NCBI RefSeq assembly: GCF_028714655.1
Contig: NZ_JAQTLY010000001.1
Span: forward strand, 62,001-126,000
Reading direction: 5' to 3'
Length of the DNA: 64,000 nt
Source: Sulfurimonas sp.
Lineage (GTDB): Bacteria > Campylobacterota > Campylobacteria > Campylobacterales > Sulfurimonadaceae
The stretch's first letter is position 1. Each line of letters opens with the position of its first letter. This document shows, piece after piece, positions 8,515 to 16,222 of this stretch. Position numbers and translations under genes: made by a program. The notes under the pieces are model-generated. The model did not search any database. It worked only from the letters and a program-made list of their open reading frames with translations, and was not told the origin of the DNA.

Positions 8515-9354
8515 TTGAAAAAGTCAATAGAAGCTAAAGTCAAAGAATTTTTGACATATATTGAAGAGATAAGAGGGTACTCTGATTTGACTATCAAGAG
8601 TTACGATGAATCTCTAAAAGAAGCACTGCTGCATATAGAAATTGTTCAAGAAGATAAACATCTGCTTTTCAATCTAATGCCTTATCGTATAAAAATTTCT
8701 TCGCTAAATCCAAAAACAATCAGCAAAAAACTTAGCGCAATTCGCTCTTTTGCAAGTTATCTTAACGATAACAATACGGTAGTTATAGTAAAAGCAGATG
8801 AGAGTGTTAAAATAGCCAAAACTCTGCCAAAACCGATTTCCCATGAACATATACTTGAAGCTTTATATTGCGGCGAACCGATAGAGAGATTAGTGATAAC
8901 GCTTTTTTATACTCTTGGGCTTAGGATATCGGAACTTGCATCGCTGGAGATAAACAATATCTCTGATGAATGGGTCAGAGTTGTAGGAAAAGGTAATAAA
9001 CAAAGAGATATTCCGCTTTTGGCTCAGACAAAAAAATTATTGGACGAATATTTAAGCGTATCACCAAAAAAAAGATTTGTTTTTGAGAAAAATGGCGAAA
9101 AATTAAGCCAAAACAGTCTAAGATATATTATTATAAAAGTCTTTAGAAGAGTCGGGCTTAAAGTTACTCCTCATCAACTTCGTCACTCTTATGCATCTCA
9201 GTTATTAAACGGTAGTGCGCCGATTGTCGATGTTAGTGAATTGCTGGGGCATTCATCTATGGCAACAACACAGATATATACAAAATTGGGCAGTGCATTG
9301 AAACAACAAAATTACAAGACGGCTCACCCTCTTTGCGGAGTCGGTGAAAAATGA
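8515..9354 (+). CDS. Tyrosine recombinase, XerH/XerD-like
   Basis: 279 residues. Complete catalytic set for a tyrosine recombinase: Arg137 (LGLRISEL), Lys159 (GKGNKQR), His220-x2-Arg223 (HQLRHSYA), His246 (LLGHSS) and nucleophile Tyr255 (QIYTKL). Campylobacterota usually have a single recombinase, XerH, acting at difH to resolve chromosome dimers. That is the likely role here because the gene sits in a core region with no phage or integron genes near it. No dif site was recognised in the window. The start is a TTG at 8515; no in-frame ATG lies closer. Overlaps the next gene by 4 bp (ATGA). Confidence 0.85.
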   Translation: MKKSIEAKVKEFLTYIEEIRGYSDLTIKSYDESLKEALLHIEIVQEDKHLLFNLMPYRIKISSLNPKTISKKLSAIRSFASYLNDNNTVVIVKADESVKIAKTLPKPISHEHILEALYCGEPIERLVITLFYTLGLRISELASLEINNISDEWVRVVGKGNKQRDIPLLAQTKKLLDEYLSVSPKKRFVFEKNGEKLSQNSLRYIIIKVFRRVGLKVTPHQLRHSYASQLLNGSAPIVDVSELLGHSSMATTQIYTKLGSALKQQNYKTAHPLCGVGEK

Positions 9355-10343
9355 TAACTAATTTATTAAAATCTTTATATACAAAAGTTTTTATAAATAT
9401 TATTATTGAAAATTTGCAGACTGCCGTGTATATTGAGGTATGTTCTAAAAAGGAAGTTCTGCAGAGTGTTCGTAGAAATTTTGAGACGACGACAATAAAT
9501 ACTAAAATGTATGATTTTATACAAGCATATGCAAAAGAGTCCCCATTTTGTTATATATCAGTTTTAGATAAATCTCCGCTTCAGGGAGCGGTTCCGACAT
9601 GCGTAACTAGCGAGATGGGTAGATATTGCGATATTAATTCATCAGAGTATAGATGCTTTTCTAAAGATTGGGCATTTTATACATCGGAATATGATTTAGA
9701 AGCTATTAAATATGAGTATAGAACTATCGGTGTTGATTTTATTTTTTCACCTTTTGTGATGATGGCGAACTTCTTTAGAGATAAAATAGACACTACTCTG
9801 TCAATGTTTGTTTTAGTTGAAGACAACTATCTCTCTTTTACAGTTTTTGACAACTCAAAACTTCTGTATGCAGAGTATTTGGATATGAAAAACCATAAGG
9901 ATGACGATCTGCATATGGAGTCACCGGAAGAAGATGAACTTGAAGGTATTAATCTAGAAGAGGTAAATTTAGAGAATGATTCTATGGTGTTTGATGATTT
10001 TGCAAATATTGAAGAGTTGGATGATAGTGATGTATTAGATGAGTTTTCAGAAGCAAATGAGGTTGAGCAGACGGTTGAGAAAAAAGTTGATATCTCCCAT
10101 GAGGGATTCAGTGAAGATTATCAGAGATTTTCATTGATACAGAGTGCATTAAACACTTTTTATAAAGATTCCAAATATGACGGCAAATTTGTTGAGACTA
10201 TCTATATAGCCGATGGCATAGGTGTGAGTCCTGATCTTAAGAGTTATCTGGAAGAGGAGATGTTTTTAAGCGTATATGTAAGAAAAATAGATTTATGTAT
10301 CTCGTTATGTGACATGGCAAAGGCAGAGGCAGATGAGATATAG
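9351..10343 (+). CDS. Unknown protein, first of a PilM/N/O-like trio
   Basis: 330 residues with no signal peptide. The middle (about residues 185-235) is a very acidic linker rich in Asp/Glu. Flanking parts look globular, with a hydrophobic beta-rich pattern (FCYISVLDKSP, SMFVLVEDNYLSFTVFDN). The order cytoplasmic protein, then two short single-helix proteins with coiled coils, is that of PilM-PilN-PilO and of GspL-GspM, so this could be the cytoplasmic actin-like partner. I see no clear ATPase motif to prove that. A role in a type IV pilus, type II secretion or competence apparatus is an inference from architecture alone. Confidence 0.6.
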   Translation: MITNLLKSLYTKVFINIIIENLQTAVYIEVCSKKEVLQSVRRNFETTTINTKMYDFIQAYAKESPFCYISVLDKSPLQGAVPTCVTSEMGRYCDINSSEYRCFSKDWAFYTSEYDLEAIKYEYRTIGVDFIFSPFVMMANFFRDKIDTTLSMFVLVEDNYLSFTVFDNSKLLYAEYLDMKNHKDDDLHMESPEEDELEGINLEEVNLENDSMVFDDFANIEELDDSDVLDEFSEANEVEQTVEKKVDISHEGFSEDYQRFSLIQSALNTFYKDSKYDGKFVETIYIADGIGVSPDLKSYLEEEMFLSVYVRKIDLCISLCDMAKAEADEI

Positions 10344-10857
10344 TTACATAAACCCAAGAAAAAAAACAATTTTTACTAAAGATATACAGTTGCTTTTTGC
10401 TTTTTTCAGCGTTACTCTTTTTATGCTTTTTAGTACATATGCTTTTTTGATTTTTCAGGATAATAGATTCACGCAAGAGATGACCGATATAAAATCGCAA
10501 AAAGATGAATATCGCACAAATATTCCGAAAATGGAAAATCAAATTGCGGCTATACAAAAACAAGTTTTGTTGGCTGAGAAAATATTTACAAAAAATATCG
10601 TCTTAAGAGACAGTATTAACAATCTATTTGATTTGGTTCCAAACAGAATAACTCTCTCAGAAGCAAAAATAATGGAAAATGCTCTTATTTTGTATGGGAT
10701 AACGCCAAATAAGGATGTATACAACTTTATGCTTCAAGCACCGCTTCGTTCAATTTTTCATAGAACATACAGCAGTTTTTATCCGGCAGAGAACGGTTGG
10801 CTGAGATTCGTCTCTACAAACTATATAGATGACGAGGAGTTAATCAATGAAAATTAA
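10333..10857 (+). CDS. Single-pass membrane coiled-coil protein, PilN-like
   Basis: About 174 residues from the ATG at 10333; a GTG at 10309 would add eight residues but has no ribosome site. One membrane helix (about residues 20-40) after a basic cytoplasmic tail, then a coiled coil (EMTDIKSQKDEYRTNIPK...), then a small C-terminal domain containing LFDLVPNRITLSEAKI, the kind of sequence PilN proteins carry after their coiled coil. Overlaps both neighbours by 11 bp, so the three genes are translated as a unit. Confidence 0.65.
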   Translation: MRYSYINPRKKTIFTKDIQLLFAFFSVTLFMLFSTYAFLIFQDNRFTQEMTDIKSQKDEYRTNIPKMENQIAAIQKQVLLAEKIFTKNIVLRDSINNLFDLVPNRITLSEAKIMENALILYGITPNKDVYNFMLQAPLRSIFHRTYSSFYPAENGWLRFVSTNYIDDEELINEN

Positions 10858-11386
10858 TTTCTCCAGACAAACTATTTACCTTTTTGCACTTTGCATATTT
10901 TTGCTTATATTTGTTTTGGCATTTTCGTTTGCCGTTTTAGTTCCAAAGGGTAAGGAATATAGAATCAAAAAAAGCGAACTTAAAAAAGAGAACTTAGAAT
11001 TAAAACAGCTTTCGGATTTTTCTATTGAAAAAGAGGTAACTCTTCAAAAGCTTCAAAATGACAATGTACATGTTATTACAGCTTTTGAGACTGAATTTAG
11101 TGCAGACAGGTTTGAAAAGCAGCATAAAAGTTTTTTTAGCTCTTTGAGTGTTTCTAAAAAAAGCAAACTTGAGGATGAGGACGGTTTTAGCGTATATGAA
11201 GTAAATACGACATCCAAAATAAGCTCACCGAAGAGTTTTTACAATTTTTTAGATGCCGTAAACAAAAGCGATTGGATGATAGCCGTTAATTTTCCTATAA
11301 ACTTTAAAAGAGATGGCGAGATGATTAGCTCTACTTTTACTATGAGGGTTTACAATAACGCTAAAGAGTCAAACAGCAGCAAGTAA
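10847..11386 (+). CDS. Single-pass membrane protein, PilO/GspM-like
   Basis: 179 residues. One N-terminal membrane helix (about residues 9-32), a Lys/Glu-rich coiled coil (about 35-75), then a mixed alpha/beta region (ISSPKSFYNFLDAVNKSDWMIAVNFPINFKRDGEMISSTFTMRVY) resembling the ferredoxin-like C-terminal domain of PilO, where a predicted strand-helix-strand ends in a TF.MR.Y strand. Last gene of the trio; its end overlaps the convergent tilS by 18 bp. Confidence 0.65.
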   Translation: MKINFSRQTIYLFALCIFLLIFVLAFSFAVLVPKGKEYRIKKSELKKENLELKQLSDFSIEKEVTLQKLQNDNVHVITAFETEFSADRFEKQHKSFFSSLSVSKKSKLEDEDGFSVYEVNTTSKISSPKSFYNFLDAVNKSDWMIAVNFPINFKRDGEMISSTFTMRVYNNAKESNSSK

Positions 11387-12373
11387 TTCTTTTACTTTTA
11401 AAAAAATATCAGGGTTTTTGTATAGGTATAGGCGGAGTTTAGGCTCTATTTTTAAAACTCTGCACTCCTCTTTGAACTTATGGGGCATAATCTCTGCTTT
11501 TTCCTGCAAAGACGGTGCTATAAAGACAAAATTTCTGTCTTGAACAACTAAATATTTTCTGCCGACCACCAGAGTTGTTTTGGTTTTTAAAAGTTCTCTT
11601 TCATCTGCGCTTAGCATATAGAGTTTGGATTTTAGGTATTTATCTATCGCAAAAATGTCAGATCTTTTGTTATGTGAGCTTTTGAAGTACCCAAACTCGT
11701 CTATGGTTTTTATCTCTATGGCTTCTATGAGTTGGCTTCTGTCCTCGTCAAGATAGTCAAAACTTTTTTTGATTCCGCCTAGATACTTCTCCAACAGAGG
11801 AAGAGAGTAGTTGTGTCTAAAGGAGTTTCTCTTTATATCCTCATCAAAGTTGCTCTCATCTTCAAAGTATGTTTTTTTGTTTGTATGAAGATAGGCAAGA
11901 AGCTCTTTTTTATCCAGATGGAGCAGGGGACGGATGAGTGTATAAAAACCTCTGTTTTGCTCTTTTTGCATTCCTGCAATCTCAGCACATCCCGCACCTT
12001 TGCAAAACTGCATAAGCATCCACTCAAATCTGTCTCCAAGATGATGAGCCGTTAAAAGATTTTCGTAGTTATGTTTTAAAATCAGTTCTTCAAAAAAGTT
12101 GTATCGTATCTCTCTTGCTTTTGCCTCAAAATTTTGTTCAACTTTTTTTGCATTGTGAAGATGGCATATTAAATTATGAGTACGAGCCAGCTCTTGTGCA
12201 TAAGCAACTTCTGCTTTGCTTTGCTCTCTAATGTTGTAGTCAACAATTGCTATATCAAAGGGAATATTATGTTTTAGAAGAAGAAAAAACAGAGCAGTAG
12301 AATCCGCTCCGCCTGAAAATGCTAAAAGATTTTTTTTATCTTTGAGTTTTGAGAGCATTTTTTTTTCAAGCAT
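11369..12373 (-). CDS. tilS: tRNA(Ile)-lysidine synthase TilS
   Basis: 334 residues. Uses ATP to attach lysine to C34 of tRNA-Ile(CAU), changing it from a Met to an Ile anticodon; essential for AUA decoding. N-type ATP pyrophosphatase P-loop SGGADS at residues 20-25, followed by DYNIREQSKAEVAYAQELA and the TilS pattern LTAHHLGDRFEW plus IRPLLHLDKKELLAYL. Length is typical for the phylum, which has a short C-terminal part. Overlaps rimO by 8 bp, so the two genes form an operon. Confidence 0.93.
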   Translation of the reverse strand: MLEKKMLSKLKDKKNLLAFSGGADSTALFFLLLKHNIPFDIAIVDYNIREQSKAEVAYAQELARTHNLICHLHNAKKVEQNFEAKAREIRYNFFEELILKHNYENLLTAHHLGDRFEWMLMQFCKGAGCAEIAGMQKEQNRGFYTLIRPLLHLDKKELLAYLHTNKKTYFEDESNFDEDIKRNSFRHNYSLPLLEKYLGGIKKSFDYLDEDRSQLIEAIEIKTIDEFGYFKSSHNKRSDIFAIDKYLKSKLYMLSADERELLKTKTTLVVGRKYLVVQDRNFVFIAPSLQEKAEIMPHKFKEECRVLKIEPKLRLYLYKNPDIFLKVKELLAAV

Positions 12374-13679
12374 TATCTACTGTCGCAGTTAAAATATTTC
12401 CGAGTATATCGGTGATTTTTGCTTTGTAAATTTTGCCAAATTCAAGTTCTTCATCACTAGTTCTGTCATTGACATATATTTCGCCGTCAATCTCTGGTGC
12501 CCAGATAAGCTCTTTTGCGCTTAAAAGATACTCATGCTCTTCGCTCTCGCCGTCAATTACGACTAAAACCTCTTTGCCTATCTCGCCTTTAAGAGACTTT
12601 TCCATACATTTAGAGGCGATTTTGCCTAAAATCTCGGCTCTTTTGTTGATAACTTTTGCAGGGATTTTATCTTTCATCTCATGTGCCGTCGTCGTCTCTT
12701 CATCGGAGTATGCAAAAACATTAATGCGGTCAAATCCGAAATTTGCGGCAAATTCACACATCTCCTCAAACATTTCTTGGCTCTCCTGCGGATGCCCGAC
12801 AATGAAACTGGTTCGCACAAAAGAGTTAGGAAGCGCTCTCATAAACTCTAAGAGTTCAAGCGTCTGCTTTTTGCCGAAACCTCTCTTCATCAGTTTTAAC
12901 ATATCGTCATTTATGTGCTGAATCGGCATATCAAAATAGTTGTGAAAAATCTCGCTTTTTGCTATGTTTTTTAGCAGGGCGATAGTAGTAGTTGACGGGT
13001 AAAGATAGAGGATTCTCGCACTCTTTACTCCCTCGATAAGTTCTATCCTTTGGATAAGCAGGCTAAGCCCGTCTTTTACATTTTGGTCTCGCAAAAACGA
13101 ACTGCTGTCTTGTGATACAAATGAAAAGTCCCAGTATCCTTTTGCGACAAGCCCCTCAACCTCTTTAGCGATTGAGTCAAGAGTTCTTGAGTTTAGCTTA
13201 CCTTTAAAAGATGGAATTGCACAGAAACTGCAAGTTTGGTTACACCCTTCCGAGAGTTTTATATAAGCGTGATAAGTAGAACCCGTTACTACACGCTCTG
13301 CACCGTCGATTAGATATACCGCTTCAGAGAATCTGCTCTTTTTCTCAACTAAAAGCTCATCAATTTTATCATAATCGCCGACACCCGTAAAGATATCAAC
13401 TTCGGGCATATCTTTGGATAGTTCCTCTTTGTATCTCTCGCTCAGACATCCCGCCATTACTAAAACAGAGTCCTCTTTTCTACTGTCATGAAGATTTAAA
13501 ACAGTGTTTATAGACTCCTGCTTTGCCGCATCGATAAAACCGCAGGTATTTACGATGATAACATCTGCTTCTTCTTGATTGTCGGTTAGCGTGAAGTTTT
13601 GAAGTTTACCCATCATAACTTCCGTGTCGACTAGATTTTTTGTGCATCCCAGAGATACTATGTGAAGTTTGTTGCCCAT
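12366..13679 (-). CDS. rimO: Ribosomal protein uS12 methylthiotransferase RimO
   Basis: 437 residues. Adds a methylthio group to an aspartate of ribosomal protein S12. UPF0004 cluster ligands Cys12 (LGCTKN), Cys46 (NTCGFID) and Cys78 (AGCLSERY); radical SAM motif Cys146-x3-Cys150-x2-Cys153 (GCNQTCSFC); C-terminal TRAM domain ending KITDILGNILTATV. The RimO subtype is shown by SLGCTKNLVDTE, SEGCNQTCSFCAIPSFKGK and the SFVRTSFIVGHPQES region. Upstream of tilS on the same strand. Confidence 0.95.
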   Translation of the reverse strand: MGNKLHIVSLGCTKNLVDTEVMMGKLQNFTLTDNQEEADVIIVNTCGFIDAAKQESINTVLNLHDSRKEDSVLVMAGCLSERYKEELSKDMPEVDIFTGVGDYDKIDELLVEKKSRFSEAVYLIDGAERVVTGSTYHAYIKLSEGCNQTCSFCAIPSFKGKLNSRTLDSIAKEVEGLVAKGYWDFSFVSQDSSSFLRDQNVKDGLSLLIQRIELIEGVKSARILYLYPSTTTIALLKNIAKSEIFHNYFDMPIQHINDDMLKLMKRGFGKKQTLELLEFMRALPNSFVRTSFIVGHPQESQEMFEEMCEFAANFGFDRINVFAYSDEETTTAHEMKDKIPAKVINKRAEILGKIASKCMEKSLKGEIGKEVLVVIDGESEEHEYLLSAKELIWAPEIDGEIYVNDRTSDEELEFGKIYKAKITDILGNILTATVDNA

Positions 13680-13691
13680 TTTATGCCTATT

Positions 13692-13743
13692 GTGTCATTC
13701 CAAACTTGCACCAAAGGCATTTCCTACGGTCATTTGGAATCTA
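13692..13743. repeat. Palindromic repeat, family B (variant right unit)
   Basis: TGTCATTCCAAACTTGCACC, then GGCATTTCCTACGGTC, then ATTTGGAATCT. Outer arms ATTCCAAA and TTTGGAAT pair. The same inner variant, with TTGCACC...GGCATCTCCTTCGGTC, is the right part of the copy at 39783-39888. Fills the gap between the rimO start and the next promoter. Confidence 0.65.
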
Positions 13744-13769
13744 AAATTTAAATCGTATTATATCTAATG

Positions 13770-13775
13770 TATAAT
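13770..13775 (+). promoter_or_regulatory. Extended -10 box; possible leaderless start for 13782
   Basis: TGTATAAT puts TATAAT at 13770-13775. With its last T at -7, +1 falls on 13782, the A of an in-frame ATG. No Shine-Dalgarno is present. An ATG at 13767 would lie inside the promoter, so 13782 is preferred. Confidence 0.5.
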
Positions 13776-13781
13776 ACAAAT

Positions 13782-14972
13782 ATGAAAATATATGATGTTT
13801 TAATACTCGGTGCAGGTGCAAGCTCCCTTATGTGCGCTTCACATTTAGATAAAAAGTTGAGTGTTGCTATTGTGGATGTCAATGGCAAAATTGCCGTGAA
13901 ACTAAAAATCTCAGGCGGCTCAAAGTGCAATGTTACAAATGTAGAAGTAAGCGAAGCAAACTATGACGGCGATAGTGAATTTATATCAGCCGTTTTAGAC
14001 AGCTTCTCCAAAGAAGATTTGTTAAACTATTTGCGCACAAACGGTGTAGAACCTGTTATCCGTAAAGATTGCTACTACTTTTGCAAAGATTCTTCCGATG
14101 AGATTATAAATATTTTTAAAAGAGCTACTAATCATGTAGATATGCTTTTGGATAGAGATATTTTAGAGGTTAAAAAAAGTGATGATATCTTTGATGTAAA
14201 AACTTCAAAGGGTATTTTAAGAGCAAAAAGCGTCGTAGTAGCAACAGGCGGCAAGAGTTACAAAGAGTTGGGTGCAAGCGATATCGGACTGATAATTGCA
14301 AAGAGCTTCGGCATCAAAACAAAAGAGTTTACCCCCGCACTTGTCGGACTTACCGTTCAAAAAGAACAGTTTTGGATGAAAGAGTTAAGCGGACTTAGCT
14401 GCCAAGTGAGTATAAAAGTGGATGACAAAATCTTAAAAGAGGAGCTTCTTTTTGCCCACAAAGGCATAAGCGGACCCGCCGTTCTCTCTGCATCGCTCTA
14501 CTGGCAAAAGGGAAATATTGCGATAGATTTTTTACCGAGAAATAATATTTTGGAGCTTATCAAAGATAGCAAAAAACTGCTTAGCTCCGTAATCCCTTTA
14601 CCAAAAAGATTATCAAAAGCTCTTTTAGAAGCACTTGGCATAGAAGATACGGAGTGCAAAAAAATTACAAACGAGAGTAAAGAGAAACTAGTGCGTATTC
14701 ACGCTTACGAGTTCGCACCGGCAGGAAATTTCGGTTTTAGCAAAGCCGAAGTCTCTCGCGGCGGAGTACTTACGAATGAATTAAACCCATATACAATGGA
14801 AGCTTTAGATGTAAAAAATCTATATTTTACAGGCGAAGTAGTAGATGTAACGGGAGAACTCGGCGGATACAATTTTCAGTGGGCTTTTAGCAGCGGATTC
14901 GTATGTGCAAAAGGGATAAACGAGTGGTGCTCACAAGGTTACGATGAATCTCCACAAAGCCCCAATTTATGA
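13782..14972 (+). CDS. BaiN/HI0933-family FAD-dependent oxidoreductase
   Basis: About 396 residues from the ATG at 13782. FAD-binding Rossmann motif at the N-terminus (DVLILGAGASSLMCA, GxGxxS) and the HI0933-family signature KISGGSKCNVTN shortly after. The central region has VVATGGKSYKELGASDIG and TPALVGLTV. The C-terminus has FTGEVVDVTGELGGYNFQWAFSSGFVCAKGI, the second FAD-contact motif of the family. The physiological substrate of these proteins is unknown in most bacteria. Transcribed alone, divergently from rimO-tilS, and apparently from a promoter abutting the ATG. Confidence 0.9.
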   Translation: MKIYDVLILGAGASSLMCASHLDKKLSVAIVDVNGKIAVKLKISGGSKCNVTNVEVSEANYDGDSEFISAVLDSFSKEDLLNYLRTNGVEPVIRKDCYYFCKDSSDEIINIFKRATNHVDMLLDRDILEVKKSDDIFDVKTSKGILRAKSVVVATGGKSYKELGASDIGLIIAKSFGIKTKEFTPALVGLTVQKEQFWMKELSGLSCQVSIKVDDKILKEELLFAHKGISGPAVLSASLYWQKGNIAIDFLPRNNILELIKDSKKLLSSVIPLPKRLSKALLEALGIEDTECKKITNESKEKLVRIHAYEFAPAGNFGFSKAEVSRGGVLTNELNPYTMEALDVKNLYFTGEVVDVTGELGGYNFQWAFSSGFVCAKGINEWCSQGYDESPQSPNL

Positions 14973-15085
14973 ATGTTTCAGCCATTTTAAAAATCCTCTT
15001 TAAAGTTTCCCATAAGTTTCACAGGTTGGAGATGATAAGGTAAACAAGCTTAAAAATACTTATCAATTAAATGGTTATACAAATA

Positions 15086-15124
15086 TTGATTATTTACTAT
15101 ATATGTACTATAATTTGTACATAT
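15086..15124 (+). promoter_or_regulatory. yefM-yoeB promoter with palindromic operator on the -10
   Basis: TTGATT (15086-15091), a 17-bp spacer and TATAAT (15109-15114) form a good sigma-70 promoter. The -10 box lies inside a perfect inverted repeat, ATATGTAC (15101-15108) and GTACATAT (15117-15124). E. coli YefM autorepresses by binding TGTACA-type palindromes at the same kind of place, so this is the likely YefM operator. Confidence 0.8.
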
Positions 15125-15144
15125 TTTAAAAAGGAGCGAGACAA

Positions 15145-15399
15145 ATGCATACTATGACATTTTCTCAAATAAGACAACATCTAGCCACTGCCATAGATAC
15201 TGTTGTAAATAACCACTCTCCCATTATCGTTACCAGACAAAACAAAGAGCCTGTAGTGCTCATCTCTCTTGATGATTACAAGTCCATAGAAGAAACAGCT
15301 TATCTTATGCAAAGCATGACAAACGCATCAAGACTAAACAGTGCCATAGCACAACTTGAGGCGGGGCAAGGTAAAACAAGAGAGCTGATAGAGGAATGA
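15145..15399 (+). CDS. yefM: YefM-type antitoxin
   Basis: 84 residues of the Phd/YefM family. An N-terminal DNA-binding fold (MTFSQIRQHLATAIDTVVNN, then PIIVTRQNKEPVVLISLDDYKSIEETAYLM) matches YefM closely. The C-terminal tail (about 60-84) would wrap the toxin and neutralise it. It also represses its own operon, consistent with the palindrome over the -10 box. Preceded by AAAAAGGAGCG, a strong ribosome site that favours antitoxin excess. Overlaps the toxin start by 4 bp (ATGA). Confidence 0.93.
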   Translation: MHTMTFSQIRQHLATAIDTVVNNHSPIIVTRQNKEPVVLISLDDYKSIEETAYLMQSMTNASRLNSAIAQLEAGQGKTRELIEE

Positions 15400-15656
15400 A
15401 CCTAACTTTAACTTTTGCATATGAGGCTTGGGAAGATTATCTTTACTGGCAGCAAACCGATAAAAAGATTTTAAAAAAGATAAATGCTCTTATCAAAGAG
15501 ATAAAAAGAGAACCTTTTAAAGGTACGGGCGAACCTGAACCGTTAAAGTACAATTGGTCAGGTTATTGGTCAAGACGCATAACGATAGAGCATAGACTAG
15601 TTTATAAAGTAACTGAAAATGCTTTATTGATAGCGCAATGTAGATATCATTACTAA
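15396..15656 (+). CDS. yoeB: YoeB-type ribosome-dependent mRNA endonuclease toxin
   Basis: 86 residues of the RelE superfamily. Near-colinear with E. coli YoeB: WEDYLYWQQTDKKILKKIN, GEPEPLKYNWSGYWSRRIT, EHRLVYKV and the terminal CRYHY. By alignment from memory the catalytic residues are Glu48, Arg67 and His85, all present, so the toxin looks functional. It cleaves mRNA in the ribosomal A site when YefM is lost. First element of the accessory island. Confidence 0.94.
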   Translation: MNLTLTFAYEAWEDYLYWQQTDKKILKKINALIKEIKREPFKGTGEPEPLKYNWSGYWSRRITIEHRLVYKVTENALLIAQCRYHY

Positions 15657-15704
15657 AATTTTATGTAAAGAGTGGAGATTAACGCACAGGGGTGTAATTT
15701 TTAT

Positions 15705-16094
15705 TCACAACGGCTTTGATGTTATATTTTCATTGAGTAGTTTATATTTTGAAAGTTGCTCCTTTATATAAGTAACTACATTATTTGGGGCATGAGGAAG
15801 TAATTCTACGATTTCTCTAATTTCTTTTGAATATCTATGATTATAATTAGTAGCATACTCAATATCAAAAGTAAAAAGCTCTTGTTCACTCACTCCTAAG
15901 ATTTCTGCAATGTACGGAATCAATTCGATTTTAAGTTCTCTACTTCCATTTAAATATCTATAAATTGTTTGCTCACTTGGCACATCACCAGTTGCATAAA
16001 GCTTTGGCGACAATTCCTTTAACTTCTCAGCAAACTCTTTTTTGGACATGTTTTTTTCTTGAAGCAAAAAATTAATTTTTTCAACTACTTGCAC
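15705..16094 (-). CDS. XRE-family transcriptional regulator
   Basis: 129 residues. Helix-turn-helix at about residues 10-75 with the typical Cro/CI pattern: MSKKEFAEKLKEL...PSEQTIYRYLNGSREL...IAEILGVSEQELF. The C-terminal half is short and helical and would serve dimerisation; no ligand domain is seen. The frame opens with GTG at 16094; Met16 is an alternative. It is divergent from the Cys/Gly-rich peptide gene with 128 bp of palindrome-rich DNA between, so it probably controls that cassette and itself (inference). Confidence 0.8.
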   Translation of the reverse strand: MQVVEKINFLLQEKNMSKKEFAEKLKELSPKLYATGDVPSEQTIYRYLNGSRELKIELIPYIAEILGVSEQELFTFDIEYATNYNHRYSKEIREIVELLPHAPNNVVTYIKEQLSKYKLLNENITSKPL

Positions 16095-16112
16095 AATATT
16101 TCTCTTTTATCT

Positions 16113-16194
16113 AATTTGTATCTTTTTGTACAAATTGTAAGAGATAATTAAGTCTGAAATAGATATTATTGTCTAATTTAGATTGTTAATCTAA
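16113..16194. promoter_or_regulatory. Palindromes between the XRE regulator and the peptide gene
   Basis: Three perfect dyads: AATTTGTA/TACAAATT at 16113-16136 with an 8-bp spacer; TCTAA-T-TTAGA at 16172-16182; TTAGATT-GTT-AATCTAA at 16178-16194. The last two overlap and lie 28 bp before the peptide ATG; the first lies 19 bp upstream of the regulator start. This is the layout expected for operators of a divergent regulator. TTTGTA is shared with the yefM operator. Confidence 0.6.
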
Positions 16195-16222
16195 GTTATT
16201 TTCATATTAAAAGGAGTGAAAC

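Noticed and set aside
8469-8537. ATG-started 22-codon frame between the DUF374 gene and the xerH-like gene
   Set aside because: It overlaps both neighbours in another frame, has no ribosome site and no likeness to anything; probably chance.
12433-12921. Long antisense open frame opposite rimO
   Set aside because: It is fully covered by a well-conserved gene on the other strand, has low-complexity Ser/Leu composition and no ribosome site.
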